NCBI GenBank assembly: GCA_021186555.1
Contig: JAJKFL010000002.1
Span: 27,630,001 to 27,694,000 of the forward strand
Length of the DNA: 64,000 bases
From: Reticulitermes speratus
Lineage: Eukaryota; Arthropoda; Insecta; Blattodea; Rhinotermitidae
Direction: 5' to 3'
Position 1 is the first letter of the stretch, and each line of letters starts with the position of its first letter. Below the pieces are notes generated by a model, which searched no databases, was not told the DNA's origin, and was given only the letters and a program-made list of their open reading frames with translations. Shown here piece by piece: positions 54,721 to 64,000 of the stretch. A program made the translations under genes and the position numbers.

Positions 54721-56075
54721 TCAGACTATCTCAAATTATTGGGAGTGTAGAACTAACAAAAACCAAGACAGCCTCGAGATTCTACACACAGTCTCTGCTA
54801 AATGAATGTCCTTAGCCCTTTGAAACCTTCAGTTCATCGAAATAATGGGAACCATCTCACCATAAACAATCGCATCATAAAGACAAACTGGTTAATGTCG
54901 TTTAGGAAAATAAAGTTTGTTGTAAGAATGACAGAACACACAAACCCACTGTGACGCAAAGTGTACTTTTTAATGTGTATGTATAGTAACTACTGTGCTT
55001 TAAAGCGTTACTCACAACGCATGTATGGAAAGTCAGAAAATGTATAACTTCTAAACCAAGCGTATGTATACAGTACAGCAGTAGGCCTACACGGTGGAGA
55101 GCACAGTATTGAATGTACAGAATTTTAATTGATCTGCATACACAGCAAGCCCAAGAGAGCTTCGCACAAACACGAATCGATCTGAAAGCGAAGTGGGTGT
55201 TCACACACCACTGCAAAAGAGCTTGGAAACACGAACCAGCCTCGGTCACCAGTCACTATGGCTTTTAAGCCTCAAGAGTTGAGCATTACTGTATTCAGGG
55301 ATGTGACTTCGTGTAGCACTGTAGACAGGCAGATACCAAAGTATCGGAAATAATTGCTGCCTCCCTGTTCAGGGTAGAAGAGAGAGCAGGTTCTTCCGAA
55401 ACGTTTGTGTCTATTTACCAAACTAAACAGTATCAAATCCCAGCAAACGACATAATATTCACATCAGGTTCCGTAAGAACCTCACAACACACGGCTGAGC
55501 ATTACATTTCAGTATGCATAGAAATGTGTTTAAAATACCGTAAAGACCAAATCAATGAATAAACTAATACAAACGGATGAAGATGATGTGGAGGGGAACG
55601 TGAGAATAGAGACGAACACAAGTCATGGCTTTATGGCTAGAAGACCCTTAAGTGCAGATTACAATGATGGTAAGTACACTCCAAGCTCACAAACAATTTA
55701 ATGCTGTGCTCAGACATAAACGCTACAGGAACTCTGCCTTATGTATCACACGAATGACAGCTGTTATGTTCCGAAAACTGCGTGATTGTTACGTGGTTTC
55801 TGCAGCACATACCATCTGCGCTATCAAAAACATGACTCGGTAGAAAGTAAAGTTGGCAGACTAGTCGGAAGTTTCACCAAAAAACAAGCACTAAATTGCA
55901 AACGAAACAGCAGTTCGATTGTCACAAACAGGACACGAGAAAGAACGCAATATCCGTTACCACCTAAACTGTAGTCAGTAAAGCGCCCCTTCACAAAACA
56001 GTGGGATCAATTGTACTTCTTACTTCGGTGCTTTTATTCATTTTCATCTGGATTTGTTTTCTTTTAGGTGCAGCT
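54721..56075. other. No gene; foldback trace 55285-55490
   Basis: GGGATGTGACTTCGTGTAGC, CTGCCTCCCTGTTCAGGG, GTTCTTCCGAAACGTTTGTG and GTAAGAACCTCACAAC form a decayed foldback-family element. The rest is unassigned. Confidence 0.45.
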
Positions 56076-56166
56076 AACTCAGTGAAGCAGAGTCCTTCTT
56101 GAGAACCTGCTGGTCGCTCAGCCTCAAATAATTACCTCCATTTTATGACGCCAAGCTTTCACTACT
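56076..56166 (-). repeat. Left copy of 88-91-bp direct duplication (LINE 3' UTR relic)
   Basis: AACTCAGTGAAGCAGAGTCC + TTCTTGAGAACCTGC... to TTTCACTACT. The first half is the reverse complement of the LINE 3' UTR (compare CTTCTCAAGAAGGACTCTGC at 45157-45176). The right copy is at 56438-56525, differing by one substitution and one 3-bp indel by eye. Confidence 0.9.
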
Positions 56167-56437
56167 CAATGAAGCGCCGATCCCAGTGGCCGTGCGGTCT
56201 AAGGCGTCGGTCTTCGGCCGTTCGCTTACTAGGATCGTGGGTTCGAATCCCACCGGGGGCATGGATGTCTGTCTCTTGTGAGTGTTGTGTGTTGTCAGGT
56301 AGAGGTCTCTGCGACGAGCTGGTCCCTCGTCCAGAGGAGTCCTACCGACTGTAGTGTGTCTCAAATGTGTGTGATCATGAAACCTCGACGAAACGAGGAG
56401 GCCCAGGCCCATATAGGGCTGTCGAGCCATAAAAAAA
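56167..56437 (+). repeat. SINE-A copy 6, inserted between the duplicates
   Basis: GATCCCAGTGGCCGTGCGGT + CTAAGGCGTCGG (box A), ATCGTGGGTTCGAATCCCAC (box B), and an intact body to GTCGAGCCAT + A-tail. Eight nucleotides (CAATGAAG) separate the left duplicate from the SINE start. Full length and little decayed. Confidence 0.88.
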
Positions 56438-56525
56438 AACTCAGTGAAGCAGAGTCCTTCTTGAGAACATGCTGGTCGCTCAGCCTCAAATTACCTCCAT
56501 TTTATGACGCCAAGCTTTCACTACT
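56438..56525 (-). repeat. Right copy of 88-91-bp direct duplication
   Basis: Begins inside the SINE A-tail (AACTCAGTGAAGCAGAGTCC) and ends CAAGCTTTCACTACT, in the same orientation as 56076-56166. Confidence 0.9.
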
Positions 56526-57029
56526 GTCTTCACAAATCCAAATACAAAAGAGTCCAATCCACAACCCGAAACCATATTTAAGTTTCATATTAATACTGGC
56601 CTCCTATATACGCTGAGATAATAACACAACCTGCCAATTTCCATTTTTAGAAAATGTAATAAGGCAAGGTGACAAAGACACTTCAACATTTAACTGTCGA
56701 TATGCACAATGCTTATGTGCACATACTGCTGCAAGTGTGTATGCCTACAACTGCTGGACCTCTTTGTTAGTGCCATGTCCCATACCTGTATACCAAGACC
56801 AGATGGTAATATAATTTTATTACTCATATCACTGAACCTCTGTGTATAAATACATTAATTGGTGTCGAGCTACTCTGGAAACAGCATATCTTACTAGGAT
56901 AAAAATGTACTGAAAATTTAACCATGTACGTTACACTCTGAGCTTCAATTCTATGTCAATCTGTACACTACTTTCATGCAGTCGTATGTGTCACCCTTTC
57001 ATACTTCCACTTGCATATATTAAACTCAT
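56526..57029. other. No recognisable feature
   Basis: Unassigned. Confidence 0.4.
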
Positions 57030-57069
57030 TAGTAATGGTCCGGATGGCCGAAACATGTTGTTGGCACAT
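57030..57069 (+). ncRNA. Hammerhead-ribozyme-like motif 5 (decayed core)
   Basis: TTAGTAA in place of CTGANGA, then T, a 4-bp stem II GGTC/GGCC with loop CGGAT, CGAAACATGTT. Layout conserved; core and cleavage site mutated. Confidence 0.25.
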
Positions 57070-57207
57070 TAAAGGTAGTAGAGTAGTCCCAAAAACAGGG
57101 CACATGATTGATTAAGAATGTCTACGGTAGAAATATAATGTCGAAAAATTTGCAGTCTACTTACTTGTATTCCCTGAGGTAAACCTCAAAAGTTGTGGAA
57201 TATGCGA

Positions 57208-57248
57208 AGCTCTTGAAATAATCCTGTAGGATCGAAACATGTCTGGCT
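57208..57248 (+). ncRNA. Hammerhead-ribozyme-like motif 6
   Basis: AGC (57208-57210) with GCT (57246-57248) as a minimal stem I; CTTGAAA (degraded CTGANGA); a perfect ATCC/GGAT stem II with loop TGTA; CGAAACATGTC with the canonical GTC cleavage triplet. Confidence 0.3.
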
Positions 57249-58119
57249 AGTTGTAAATATAAAATAATAAGTGAATTTTATGTCGCATTTGATGAACACC
57301 CGTTTAATTACCCAATAATACAACAGTATGAGTTCTAATGTAAAAAAAATGAACTCCTTTGTACTTTAGATGTGGGTGTTTCATACAGCAATGGAGCAAA
57401 GGGCATTAATAATAATGCTCTTGACAGTCTACAATTTTTTATTAAATCTCTTGACATTCAGTTCCTAAAAATATGGACACAATACCGTCTCAGAGCAAGA
57501 CCGTCATAAGTACAGACCACTTTATCTTGCAGTCCGTCCGGCCTGTAACGTTTAACATTCTAGGCTCGCGCTTCATGGTGCCAAGGAATCTACTCAATTC
57601 CGAGACCGACGCTTGTGATGAATCACAAACAGCTTTCACAAAGTGCTGTTCGCCAACAACCCAGGCTGAAGAATGTAGCTACCTCGCATTATGTGAAGGA
57701 CAGCTCTTCCGTCTACAGACCCATGTTGCACCATTCTACAGCGAGCTGTTAGAGACACAACACTGTCAATTCTTACGCAATAAAGGAGAATGAAAGATGT
57801 CCGGCTATCATGAGAACACCCCATCTGCTGGCCTGGCTGGCTTGCTGCCAGATATCCTAACCCTTTCCACAAAGCTGGAGGACTGAATGATAACGTGGTT
57901 CAAAATTTCAAACCACACAAGATGTCAGGATAATCTTTTAGAACAGCCGATGCAAAGGTTACAGACTCTTCCTCCTTGAGTCCCCCAAAACTTTCTGCAC
58001 ATTAAGAAATAAGTACACAACAGGAATATTCAACGTTTCCAACAATAAAAGTCCGCACATGGACACGATTCTGAGGTATTTAGTTACATGGAGATTCCGT
58101 CTCCATAATCCAATTGTCT
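57249..58119. other. No recognisable feature
   Basis: The 106-codon forward frame at 57473-57793 (starts MDTIPSQSKTVIST) has a balanced composition but no family signature or flanking exon evidence. Left unassigned. Confidence 0.4.
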
Positions 58120-58410
58120 AACATCCATTTTCTCCCACTTCTTTCTTGTTCGCCCAGAAGGTCGTTTTCAAAGGTCTCCCCACCGTAATTCCATATGTAT
58201 TCCTGTTCTCCAACTGCACTAGTCACATGCCCAGCTGAGACTTCACTGCCCTAACAATACAAGGACATCTGCATGAATCATGGCGTCCCTCTTTACGTAA
58301 TGTCCTAAATTACTCAGTTCCTTCTCCTGAGCACCTTCCATTCAAACACCTGTACGTTATACCATTCTTTCGACGTAAGAGATCATGCTCCACACACCGC
58401 ATACAAGACA
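58120..58410 (-). pseudogene. LINE RT C-terminal relic
   Basis: Minus strand across frames: LYAVCGA (about 58403-58383), YNVQVFEWKVLRR (about 58356-58318; compare HKLRVFKSRVLGK), SAGHVTSAVGEQE (about 58236-58198) and GGETFENDLLGEQERSGRKW (compare GKPEGKRPLGRPRRRW). Stops and frameshifts interrupt every block. Confidence 0.5.
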
Positions 58411-58939
58411 ACTGGCAAAGTTATTTGTGTGACCTGATCTTCCAGGTTTCTGAAAGTATACGGGATAATTTTCAAAATGAATAACAACAAGCAGTTCCAC
58501 AATTCATTATTTTCCTGGCGACATCATGAACCTTATTTTTATTTGAATGTGCCTTTCTATAGGCCTATCATCACAGTACACCAACTTTTACTGTATGTCG
58601 AAAGTAATCATCATCCCGCTTTGCTACCACTCTCTGCTTTTCCACTCTCTTCCGACTAGCCTGAAGCAAATTCCTTCCATTTCATTACTGATACAAACAG
58701 GTAGCCGACACAGTAAAGACGCAAAGAACTTAACGCGATCTTCGTAACATCGCAAGAATTCACTGAAGCAGCGAAAGATAAGTCGAGAGCGAACTTCTCT
58801 TGAACGTCTTTGCTTCATTAGCCGTAAAATGACCCATCATGTGACAAAAAAATAAAAGAATCATCCGAACAGGCGTGGGACACAGATAAATGCACACAGT
58901 ATTTTACTCACAAAACGTAAAGTGAAAAGTAAACACTTT
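58411..58939. other. No recognisable feature
   Basis: Unassigned. Confidence 0.4.
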
Positions 58940-59092
58940 AAAGACCTAGACGTTGAGGGGAATATCATATTAAAGGATGTGGCTGGCTGCAATGGATTAA
59001 TCTGGCTCAGGACTGGGTCCAGTGGCCCTACAAACCTGGAGATTCCATAAAAGGTGAATAATTTGTTGACTAGCTGAGTGACCATAACATTC
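58940..59092 (+). pseudogene. LINE RT 3' end relic
   Basis: GNIILKDVAGCN (compare WEDNIKMDLREVGC), QWINLAQDW, then GGAGATTCCATAAAAGGTG and TTTGTTGACTAGCTGAGTG parallel the LINE end at 53929-54060. Roughly two-thirds similar. Confidence 0.55.
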
Positions 59093-59224
59093 CTACGAAC
59101 AGTTCTGGAACGTGGGGTAAAGCTGTATTCAATTAAACGTGTCCATCTAAACAAACAAGACCTTCAAACTTAACTCAATAGTGGTTACTCTAGTATTTCC
59201 AGACCTTGCATCCCTTATTAAATC
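59093..59224. other. No recognisable feature
   Basis: Short unassigned spacer. Confidence 0.3.
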
Positions 59225-59460
59225 ATCAAAACACTCTACGTTCGGCCACACAGCGTATTTACGAACGTATATGTCTTGTATAATTTCCCTAACAGGATCA
59301 CAAGAGTGGCCATTTAACAGTTAAAAGCCCAGTATTAACAATATCAACCGCCTGCTGATAGCATTACGAAACTCTCCATTTTGCCCATGCAGTGCATTTA
59401 CATGTGTTCCGTACCAAGCTCGCTGTAAATGCCAATTATATCTCCTGAACAGCATTAGCT
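59225..59460 (-). repeat. Dispersed repeat R, two partial copies
   Basis: CTCTACGTTCGGCCACACAG (59232-59251) and CTCCATTTTGCCCATGCAGTGC (59372-59393) with CAATTATATCTCCTGAACAG match repeat R in the minus sense. They look like two nested or tandem fragments. Confidence 0.45.
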
Positions 59461-61599
59461 GACTGGCCATTTGGCGCGACCTGTGCATGTTTTCTGTGCC
59501 ACAGGAAACAAACTTTTAAATACAGTTGACTTGAAATTCAGGCTGTAAAATGGTTTAAGAAAATCATATTGGTCAATGACCTACATTCGTACAAACGTTT
59601 CGTACTAGGCTAAACAGTTCTTGAAGTCAAAAAGTTATTGTGGACATTTGATATTTCTCATGGCTGTTCTTCCTGCTGAGTTTTACTGTATAATTTCATT
59701 CGACTGACGTCATGCTTTATGCAAACCTTCCTCAAGGAAGACAGAGCTATAAAAACGTCAGTATTAACTAGAATCGAATTCTCGGCTTAAGTTGCGGTGA
59801 TGCCAGCATAATTTTGTTCTGGTATCCTAAAACTGGCACATTATAGCCTAGACACGGTGCCTCGGCGGACAGTAGGCCAAAGGATTGTACATATCCTTAC
59901 AAGCCAAGGATATAAACGAAAGTATTTCATTCGATCTGCACGAAAGGAAATAAAACAAAATACTTCGATTCGATTTGTACAAATTGTCCTGGACCTTTTC
60001 AGTAGAAAGTGTTTCCAGATTAAAGACCGTGGCAATGCTTACATACCGACCTTGACTTGTCTGGACGGCCCCGATTTAAAATTTACAATCCCGCGTTCAC
60101 ATTTTCTCTGTTGGTTGCGTATCGTAATTGCACGAAAAGTAACAGTGTACAGTTGAAACGCTGATGAATGAACACGAGTTACACGACAGGCCTCAAGGCC
60201 GATAGGCGTTTGCGTGAATTAAATAACGCTGATAGACCGACGCGTATTGGGTGTTATTGTGATAACGTACACCGGACGAGAATAAATACCAACTTGCCAG
60301 AAGAGTCAGTTACATTAAATTGCCTGCCCCGACCGTTTGAAAACCAGTGCAGCCAATTCATGTTCTCCATTTTCTAACTACATCTGCACAAAAGCTCATC
60401 GTTTTGAAAATACACGACTGTCAGTCATTCTGATCCTCTTTCATGTGTACTACAGACGCTCACAAATTATGTCGATACGCTTTTATTAATGATTAGGGTA
60501 TAAAATTCATACTCGCTTTGTAATTGCCTTTTATTAAAAAGTAATTAAATTCCCCCGTTTCTAAAAATGAGGGTCGCCTTCTGGCCAATACGGTACATAT
60601 ATGATGTCACGATACCGAGCTTTGGTACGAAAATAAAACACTTTGGAATTCTGTAGACCAAACCTGGTATCTGCGAAAGCAGCATATTTACATGAGTTCG
60701 CGTTCCAAATGAGATCGCAATAGAAGAGAATACATTAAAGGAGCAGGCGTTACAGCATACTTGCACCGCGGCCGTGTCTAATCTATTTCGCATTTACAAA
60801 AAAATAATACACAACGAGGTAAAAGATTTCTTACCTGCGTTCCGAAATACGCACAAATCGCAAATCACGGCGCGCCAACCGTTCAGGACATGTCAGGATA
60901 GTTCCCGACTATCATTAATATCAGATAATTCACATGCCATGTACTTGTCGAATAAAACCGACAAGTAGCAAGGTTTCTCTTCGCTAACGTACCGTAGAAA
61001 ACCAAGACTAAACAAAATAAAAACAAGCTTATAGCTTCACCTGTGTACATAAAAACACGTTTCCGAACATATTCACTTACAGTCTTATAGTAAGAACATA
61101 ATGTGGCAACGGAAATGATAACACCAAGAATTTCGCTGTATGCGGTAGGCGAAAACCTTCCACTGGAAAAATTGTCCTAAAGGCTTTCAAAATTCTGACT
61201 GTAAGTACTACTAGGCGTACATAAAGCATCCACTGACTGGAGATAATTCCCATAGCAACGTGAACGCGATGACGAAGGGAGAAAAAAAGAGAACGCCAAG
61301 GAGAAAGAAAGAGAATAAAAGAGGAATAAGAAAAACTGAAAGGGCACAGATCTCTGTGTCATTCACTTCAATGGCATTAAGTTCGGCATGGGGTTTCTCT
61401 GAAGCGGCAAAAAGGAAAGAGATTTGGCTAACGCAACGTTCTGTCGATATTTCGTTTCGTGCGTTTTATTGTCTGCTGGATTCCGAGAACAGCTGAGAGC
61501 ACGGAGAGGTTTTTTCAACTACAGGGCCACGTTAAAATGTAAACAGAAACGATATGGTGCAGGCCCGCCTCAAGGCCACGTATCTGGGAGCTACCGATT
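59461..61599. other. No gene identified in 2.1 kb
   Basis: The longest frame is 99 codons on the plus strand at 59857-60156 (starts MPRRTVGQRIVHILTSQGYK). It is basic with no recognisable domain, and a minus-strand frame overlaps it. No repeat copy of any in-window family was seen. It is the longest stretch free of recognised repeats and so the best place to look for host exons with RNA data. 61270-61345 is purine-rich. Confidence 0.4.
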
Positions 61600-61720
61600 T
61601 CGAATTTTGTTTAAAAAGCAGTCATCCTGACCAGAGGGTACCGCGAGGGACGTTCGTAGTTTTCCTCAGTCGCTCTAGGCAAGTGCCAGAAAGACACCCT
61701 GATAAAGGCAACGGCAACTT
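61600..61720 (+). repeat. SINE-E-like fragment
   Basis: GTAGTTTTCCTCAGTCGCTC and TAGGCAAGTGCCAGAAAGAC match the SINE-E mid-body; flanks do not. Confidence 0.4.
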
Positions 61721-61872
61721 GCGTATACCTCGCACCTGTGTACTCACTAGTGGACATTCTGTCTCTTCCGCCGCTTGGCGCCGTTTCCAGTTAATACGTC
61801 ATAAAGTAAATGGAGAAACAAGTCATATTACTGGCAAAGTTCAATTTTCAACATCAAACATTCAATCCCCAG

Positions 61873-61922
61873 AAAAAGTAAATGCATACAGGCGGAGCAG
61901 AGGTACAGCTCCACTCATTTAC
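61873..61922 (-). repeat. SINE-B 3' fragment
   Basis: AAATGCATACAGGCGGAGCA + GAGGTACAGCTCCACTCATT matches the inverted tail of SINE-B (compare 42592-42640). Confidence 0.5.
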
Positions 61923-62353
61923 ATAGAAGGTAAACTCTTCAGCAGGTAGATTGTCAGAAATACCAACAAGAAGAATCACTTATACAAGAACAAAGCCTAG
62001 GGCAAAAAACCCCCATCTTTACGATAGTCATCCCTACTAACCACAGCACGCATGCGCCAAGCACAACATCGATACACTCGACCCAACCATAACAAGACAG
62101 TCAGCAATCACCACACTACAAGACACCTTGACACTTGATAATACAAGACAACTAACACGTACGTATGATTATAACCGGCACATATATATATATATATATC
62201 ATTTAACATACGATAATTAATACGAATTTAATACCCCCATGTTTTCACACGGCTTGGTCAACTCCAATTTCTATATAAAACCACTGCCAGCAATTTTTAA
62301 TGACAATCTTCAATTTTAATGACAATCTACCTACTGAAAAGTTTACCTTCTAT
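61923..62353. repeat. 431-bp unit bounded by 34-bp inverted repeats
   Basis: ATAGAAGGTAAACTCTTCAG + CAGGTAGATTGTCA (61923-61956) is mirrored at 62320-62353 with two mismatches. The interior is AT-rich with (TA)9 at 62182-62199. A second TGACAATCTTCAATTTTAA-like half-copy of the inner edge occurs at 62301. No clear target duplication. Could be a MITE or a Penelope-type inverted terminal repeat. Confidence 0.7.
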
Positions 62354-62547
62354 ATTTCTTATATTTTATACTTCATATTTATACTTTAAAAACAGACACA
62401 ATTCGTGTCACAGTCTATAAAAGATAATACAACGTAATTTTATGAACTGTAGCCTGTTAATGTGATAGTAACTTGATTTTATATTGTGATCTATATATAT
62501 TACATCATCTGATTAACTAATGGATGTAATATGAATGTAAACCTTGA

Positions 62548-62590
62548 CCCCCTGAAGATGGTTCACCTGGAGCCGAAACATATGTAGGGG
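62548..62590 (+). ncRNA. Hammerhead-ribozyme-like motif 7 (best candidate)
   Basis: Stem I CCCC (62548-62551) / GGGG (62587-62590); core CTGAAGA (62552-62558); stem II GGTTC/GAGCC (62560-62564 / 62570-62574, one G-U pair) with loop ACCTG; GAAA (62575-62578); a minimal stem III C...G with ATAT between; cleavage triplet GTA (62584-62586). All conserved core positions of CUGANGA...GAAA...UH are present. Short stem III forms are known in Penelope-like elements and retrozymes. Activity is not shown by the sequence alone. Confidence 0.5.
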
Positions 62591-62669
62591 ATATTAAACA
62601 ATACTTGATAATATAGTGCATTTGTTGGTTTTTAAAAACTGTGAATAATATACATTAATTTCATGAAAA

Positions 62670-62872
62670 GCCGATCCCAGTGGCCGTGCGGTCTAAGGCG
62701 TGGGTCTTCGGCCGCTCGCTTGCTAGGATCGTGGGTTCGAATCCCACCGGGGGCATGGATGTTTGTCTCTTGTGAGTGTTGTGTGTTGTTGTCAGGTAGA
62801 GGTCTCTGCGACGAACCGATCCCTCGTCCAGAGGAGTCCTACCGACTGTGGTGTGTCTAATGTGTGTGATCA
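62670..62872 (+). repeat. SINE-A copy 7 (3'-truncated)
   Basis: GCCGATCCCAGTGGCCGTGC + GGTCTAAGGCGTGGG (box A), ATCGTGGGTTCGAATCCCAC (box B), and body to GTGTGTGATCA, where similarity stops just before the AACCTCGACG segment. A related AACCTCGACACTGAAACG follows after 14 bp. Confidence 0.85.
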
Positions 62873-64000
62873 AAAGAAAATTACAAACCTCGACACTGAA
62901 ACGGGAAACCGCAGTAGGTAGAAGACGACGACTAAAAAAAAAGTTTCATGAAAAAATTCCACGGTCCACGTATGATTAGTGCTTAACCTCACAATCGCAC
63001 ACCTTAATACGTTAGCGGGGCGGCGGCGGCGGCGGGGCGGGGCGGCGGGCGGGGGGGGGGGGGGAGAATGGAGAAACAAGTTATCACAGCTAGCCTAATT
63101 TCTACAGTGGCACGACGTTTACGAAAATGTCACTTCGGAAGCTATTTGGTGTGAGCCGGCCACACTGATAACACAAACCTGTTTCAAAATAAAACACGCA
63201 AGCGGCAAGTGTAACAACGTAACAGCACCGTGACGTTTGAGGAATACGCCACTGATGTGTTGATGTCACTGCTGGTTGTCTGCGCTGAGGTTGCGTGCGA
63301 CACCATGCTGGCACTACATGACCCCAGTTACTTATGGCGACGCACATCAAACACAATCTGGACGTCAGCCTTAATGCGTGTACATTTAACCGCACCCCAA
63401 AGCCGACTAACCACTGCTATGAAATTCACACCAGCGCAACCGCAACGTAACATGTTCAGACAACAGTCAACAAGGCCCATTAACTTGTCTAAGCAGGTTT
63501 TACTCACTATTTTAGTCGCTACCATAAATTCCCACGTTGACTTCAGACGGCTCGAGACGATGAAGATTATTAGCACAGCACCGTAAAGGCGCGAACACGG
63601 GCAATGGAGGTAAACCTCCACCTCGTCACTACATAAAGGTGACTGCTCTGATGTACGTCATTATGTCCAGGGAGACGTACCCTTGGCACTCACGGCATAA
63701 CACAGATGAGTCAGCAATACGCTAGGATTCAAACTCCCTCCGATCTTTTGCACGGAAAGTATTTTTTCACCGCTTCGTTTCAGATTAATCCCTTCCCTCA
63801 CTTCACTTAGCACCTTCATTCAGTGTGCCCGGCCATGTGTGTCTGTCCCCTCTCATAACTTTCGAATCAACAAATGGCGCTGGACGTAAGCACCACACAC
63901 GAGTTTCATAAGCTTCTTATTTCTTTCATGTCGACCAATTTTTAATTATCATCCATCCACTACCAAAGCTGTTTTAAAAAAAGTCACACAATATAAATTA
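62873..64000. other. No gene; G-rich tract 63017-63064
   Basis: GGGGCGGCGGCGGCGGCGGG is followed by further GGGGCGG blocks and G14. Downstream, open frames overlap on both strands at 63102-63621 (97, 118 and 97 codons) with no recognisable domain. Their mutual overlap suggests locally low stop density and not genes. Confidence 0.45.

Noticed and set aside
2675..62872. Functional tRNA genes at the box A/B sequences
   Set aside because: The heads are followed by SINE-specific bodies in many copies, acceptor stems do not close, and anticodon arms are decayed.
63105..63254. hAT-like element between CAGTGGCAC and, inverted, CAGTGGCGT
   Set aside because: Only the first seven bases match and the flanking octamers (AATTTCTA, ATGTGTTG) do not.

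Overview
This window looks like gene-poor, transposon-dense nuclear DNA from an arthropod, most likely a cockroach or other Blattodea-like insect. The organism call is inference. It rests on a fragment of a DUF4817-type helix-turn-helix ORF, on LINE reverse-transcriptase remnants whose peptide signatures I associate with cockroach and termite genomes, on many tRNA-derived SINEs, and on the AT-leaning, microsatellite-rich background. Nothing is prokaryotic: there are no operons, Shine-Dalgarno spacing or long ORFs. I could not support a single intact host protein-coding gene, exon set, rRNA or functional tRNA. The longest open frames (85-160 codons) are chance frames or run through repeats.

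Layout. 1-11.5 kb: a DUF4817 fragment (107-370), several foldback (FB) elements, a 29/82-bp hierarchical minisatellite (3182-3533), and SINE copies. 11.5-25 kb: two copies of a ~500-bp element with GGCGCGTTCGCA-type inverted repeats (family T), a 34-bp minisatellite (19777-20214), SINE-B copies and a LINE relic (23230-23530). 25-38 kb: a decayed LINE with recognisable RT blocks (25749-26450), further LINE 3' ends, two more T copies, and a hAT-like relic (33084-33439). 38-47 kb: a second LINE family tail (38212-38790), an inverted pair of hammerhead-like motifs (39566-39709), a 265-bp foldback (39967-40231), a cluster of SINE-B copies, and a hAT-like MITE with an 8-bp target duplication (46035-46198). 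47-64 kb: a degenerate ~120-bp tandem repeat (49490-49960), a 255-bp near-perfect palindrome (50036-50290), a second hAT-like MITE with target duplication (53107-53341), two LINE tails facing each other (53790-54720), a SINE flanked by an ~88-bp direct duplication (56076-56525), three further hammerhead-like motifs, and a G-rich tract (63017-63064).

How it fits together. The LINE family (endonuclease/RT type, 3' end coding for an MNLRVP-like C-terminus, sometimes with a (TTAG)n tail) is the plausible retrotransposition engine, with the tRNA-headed SINEs as its likely passengers. DNA transposon relics (T, hAT-like, a mariner-like end) make up a second layer. The most unusual layer is a set of short motifs of the form CTGANGA - stem - CGAAACATGT, plus foldback elements carrying CGAAACGTCGG in both orientations. 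These resemble hammerhead ribozymes known from Penelope-like elements and retrozymes. Family labels (SINE-A to F, FB, T, R) are local names defined by similarity between copies inside this window.
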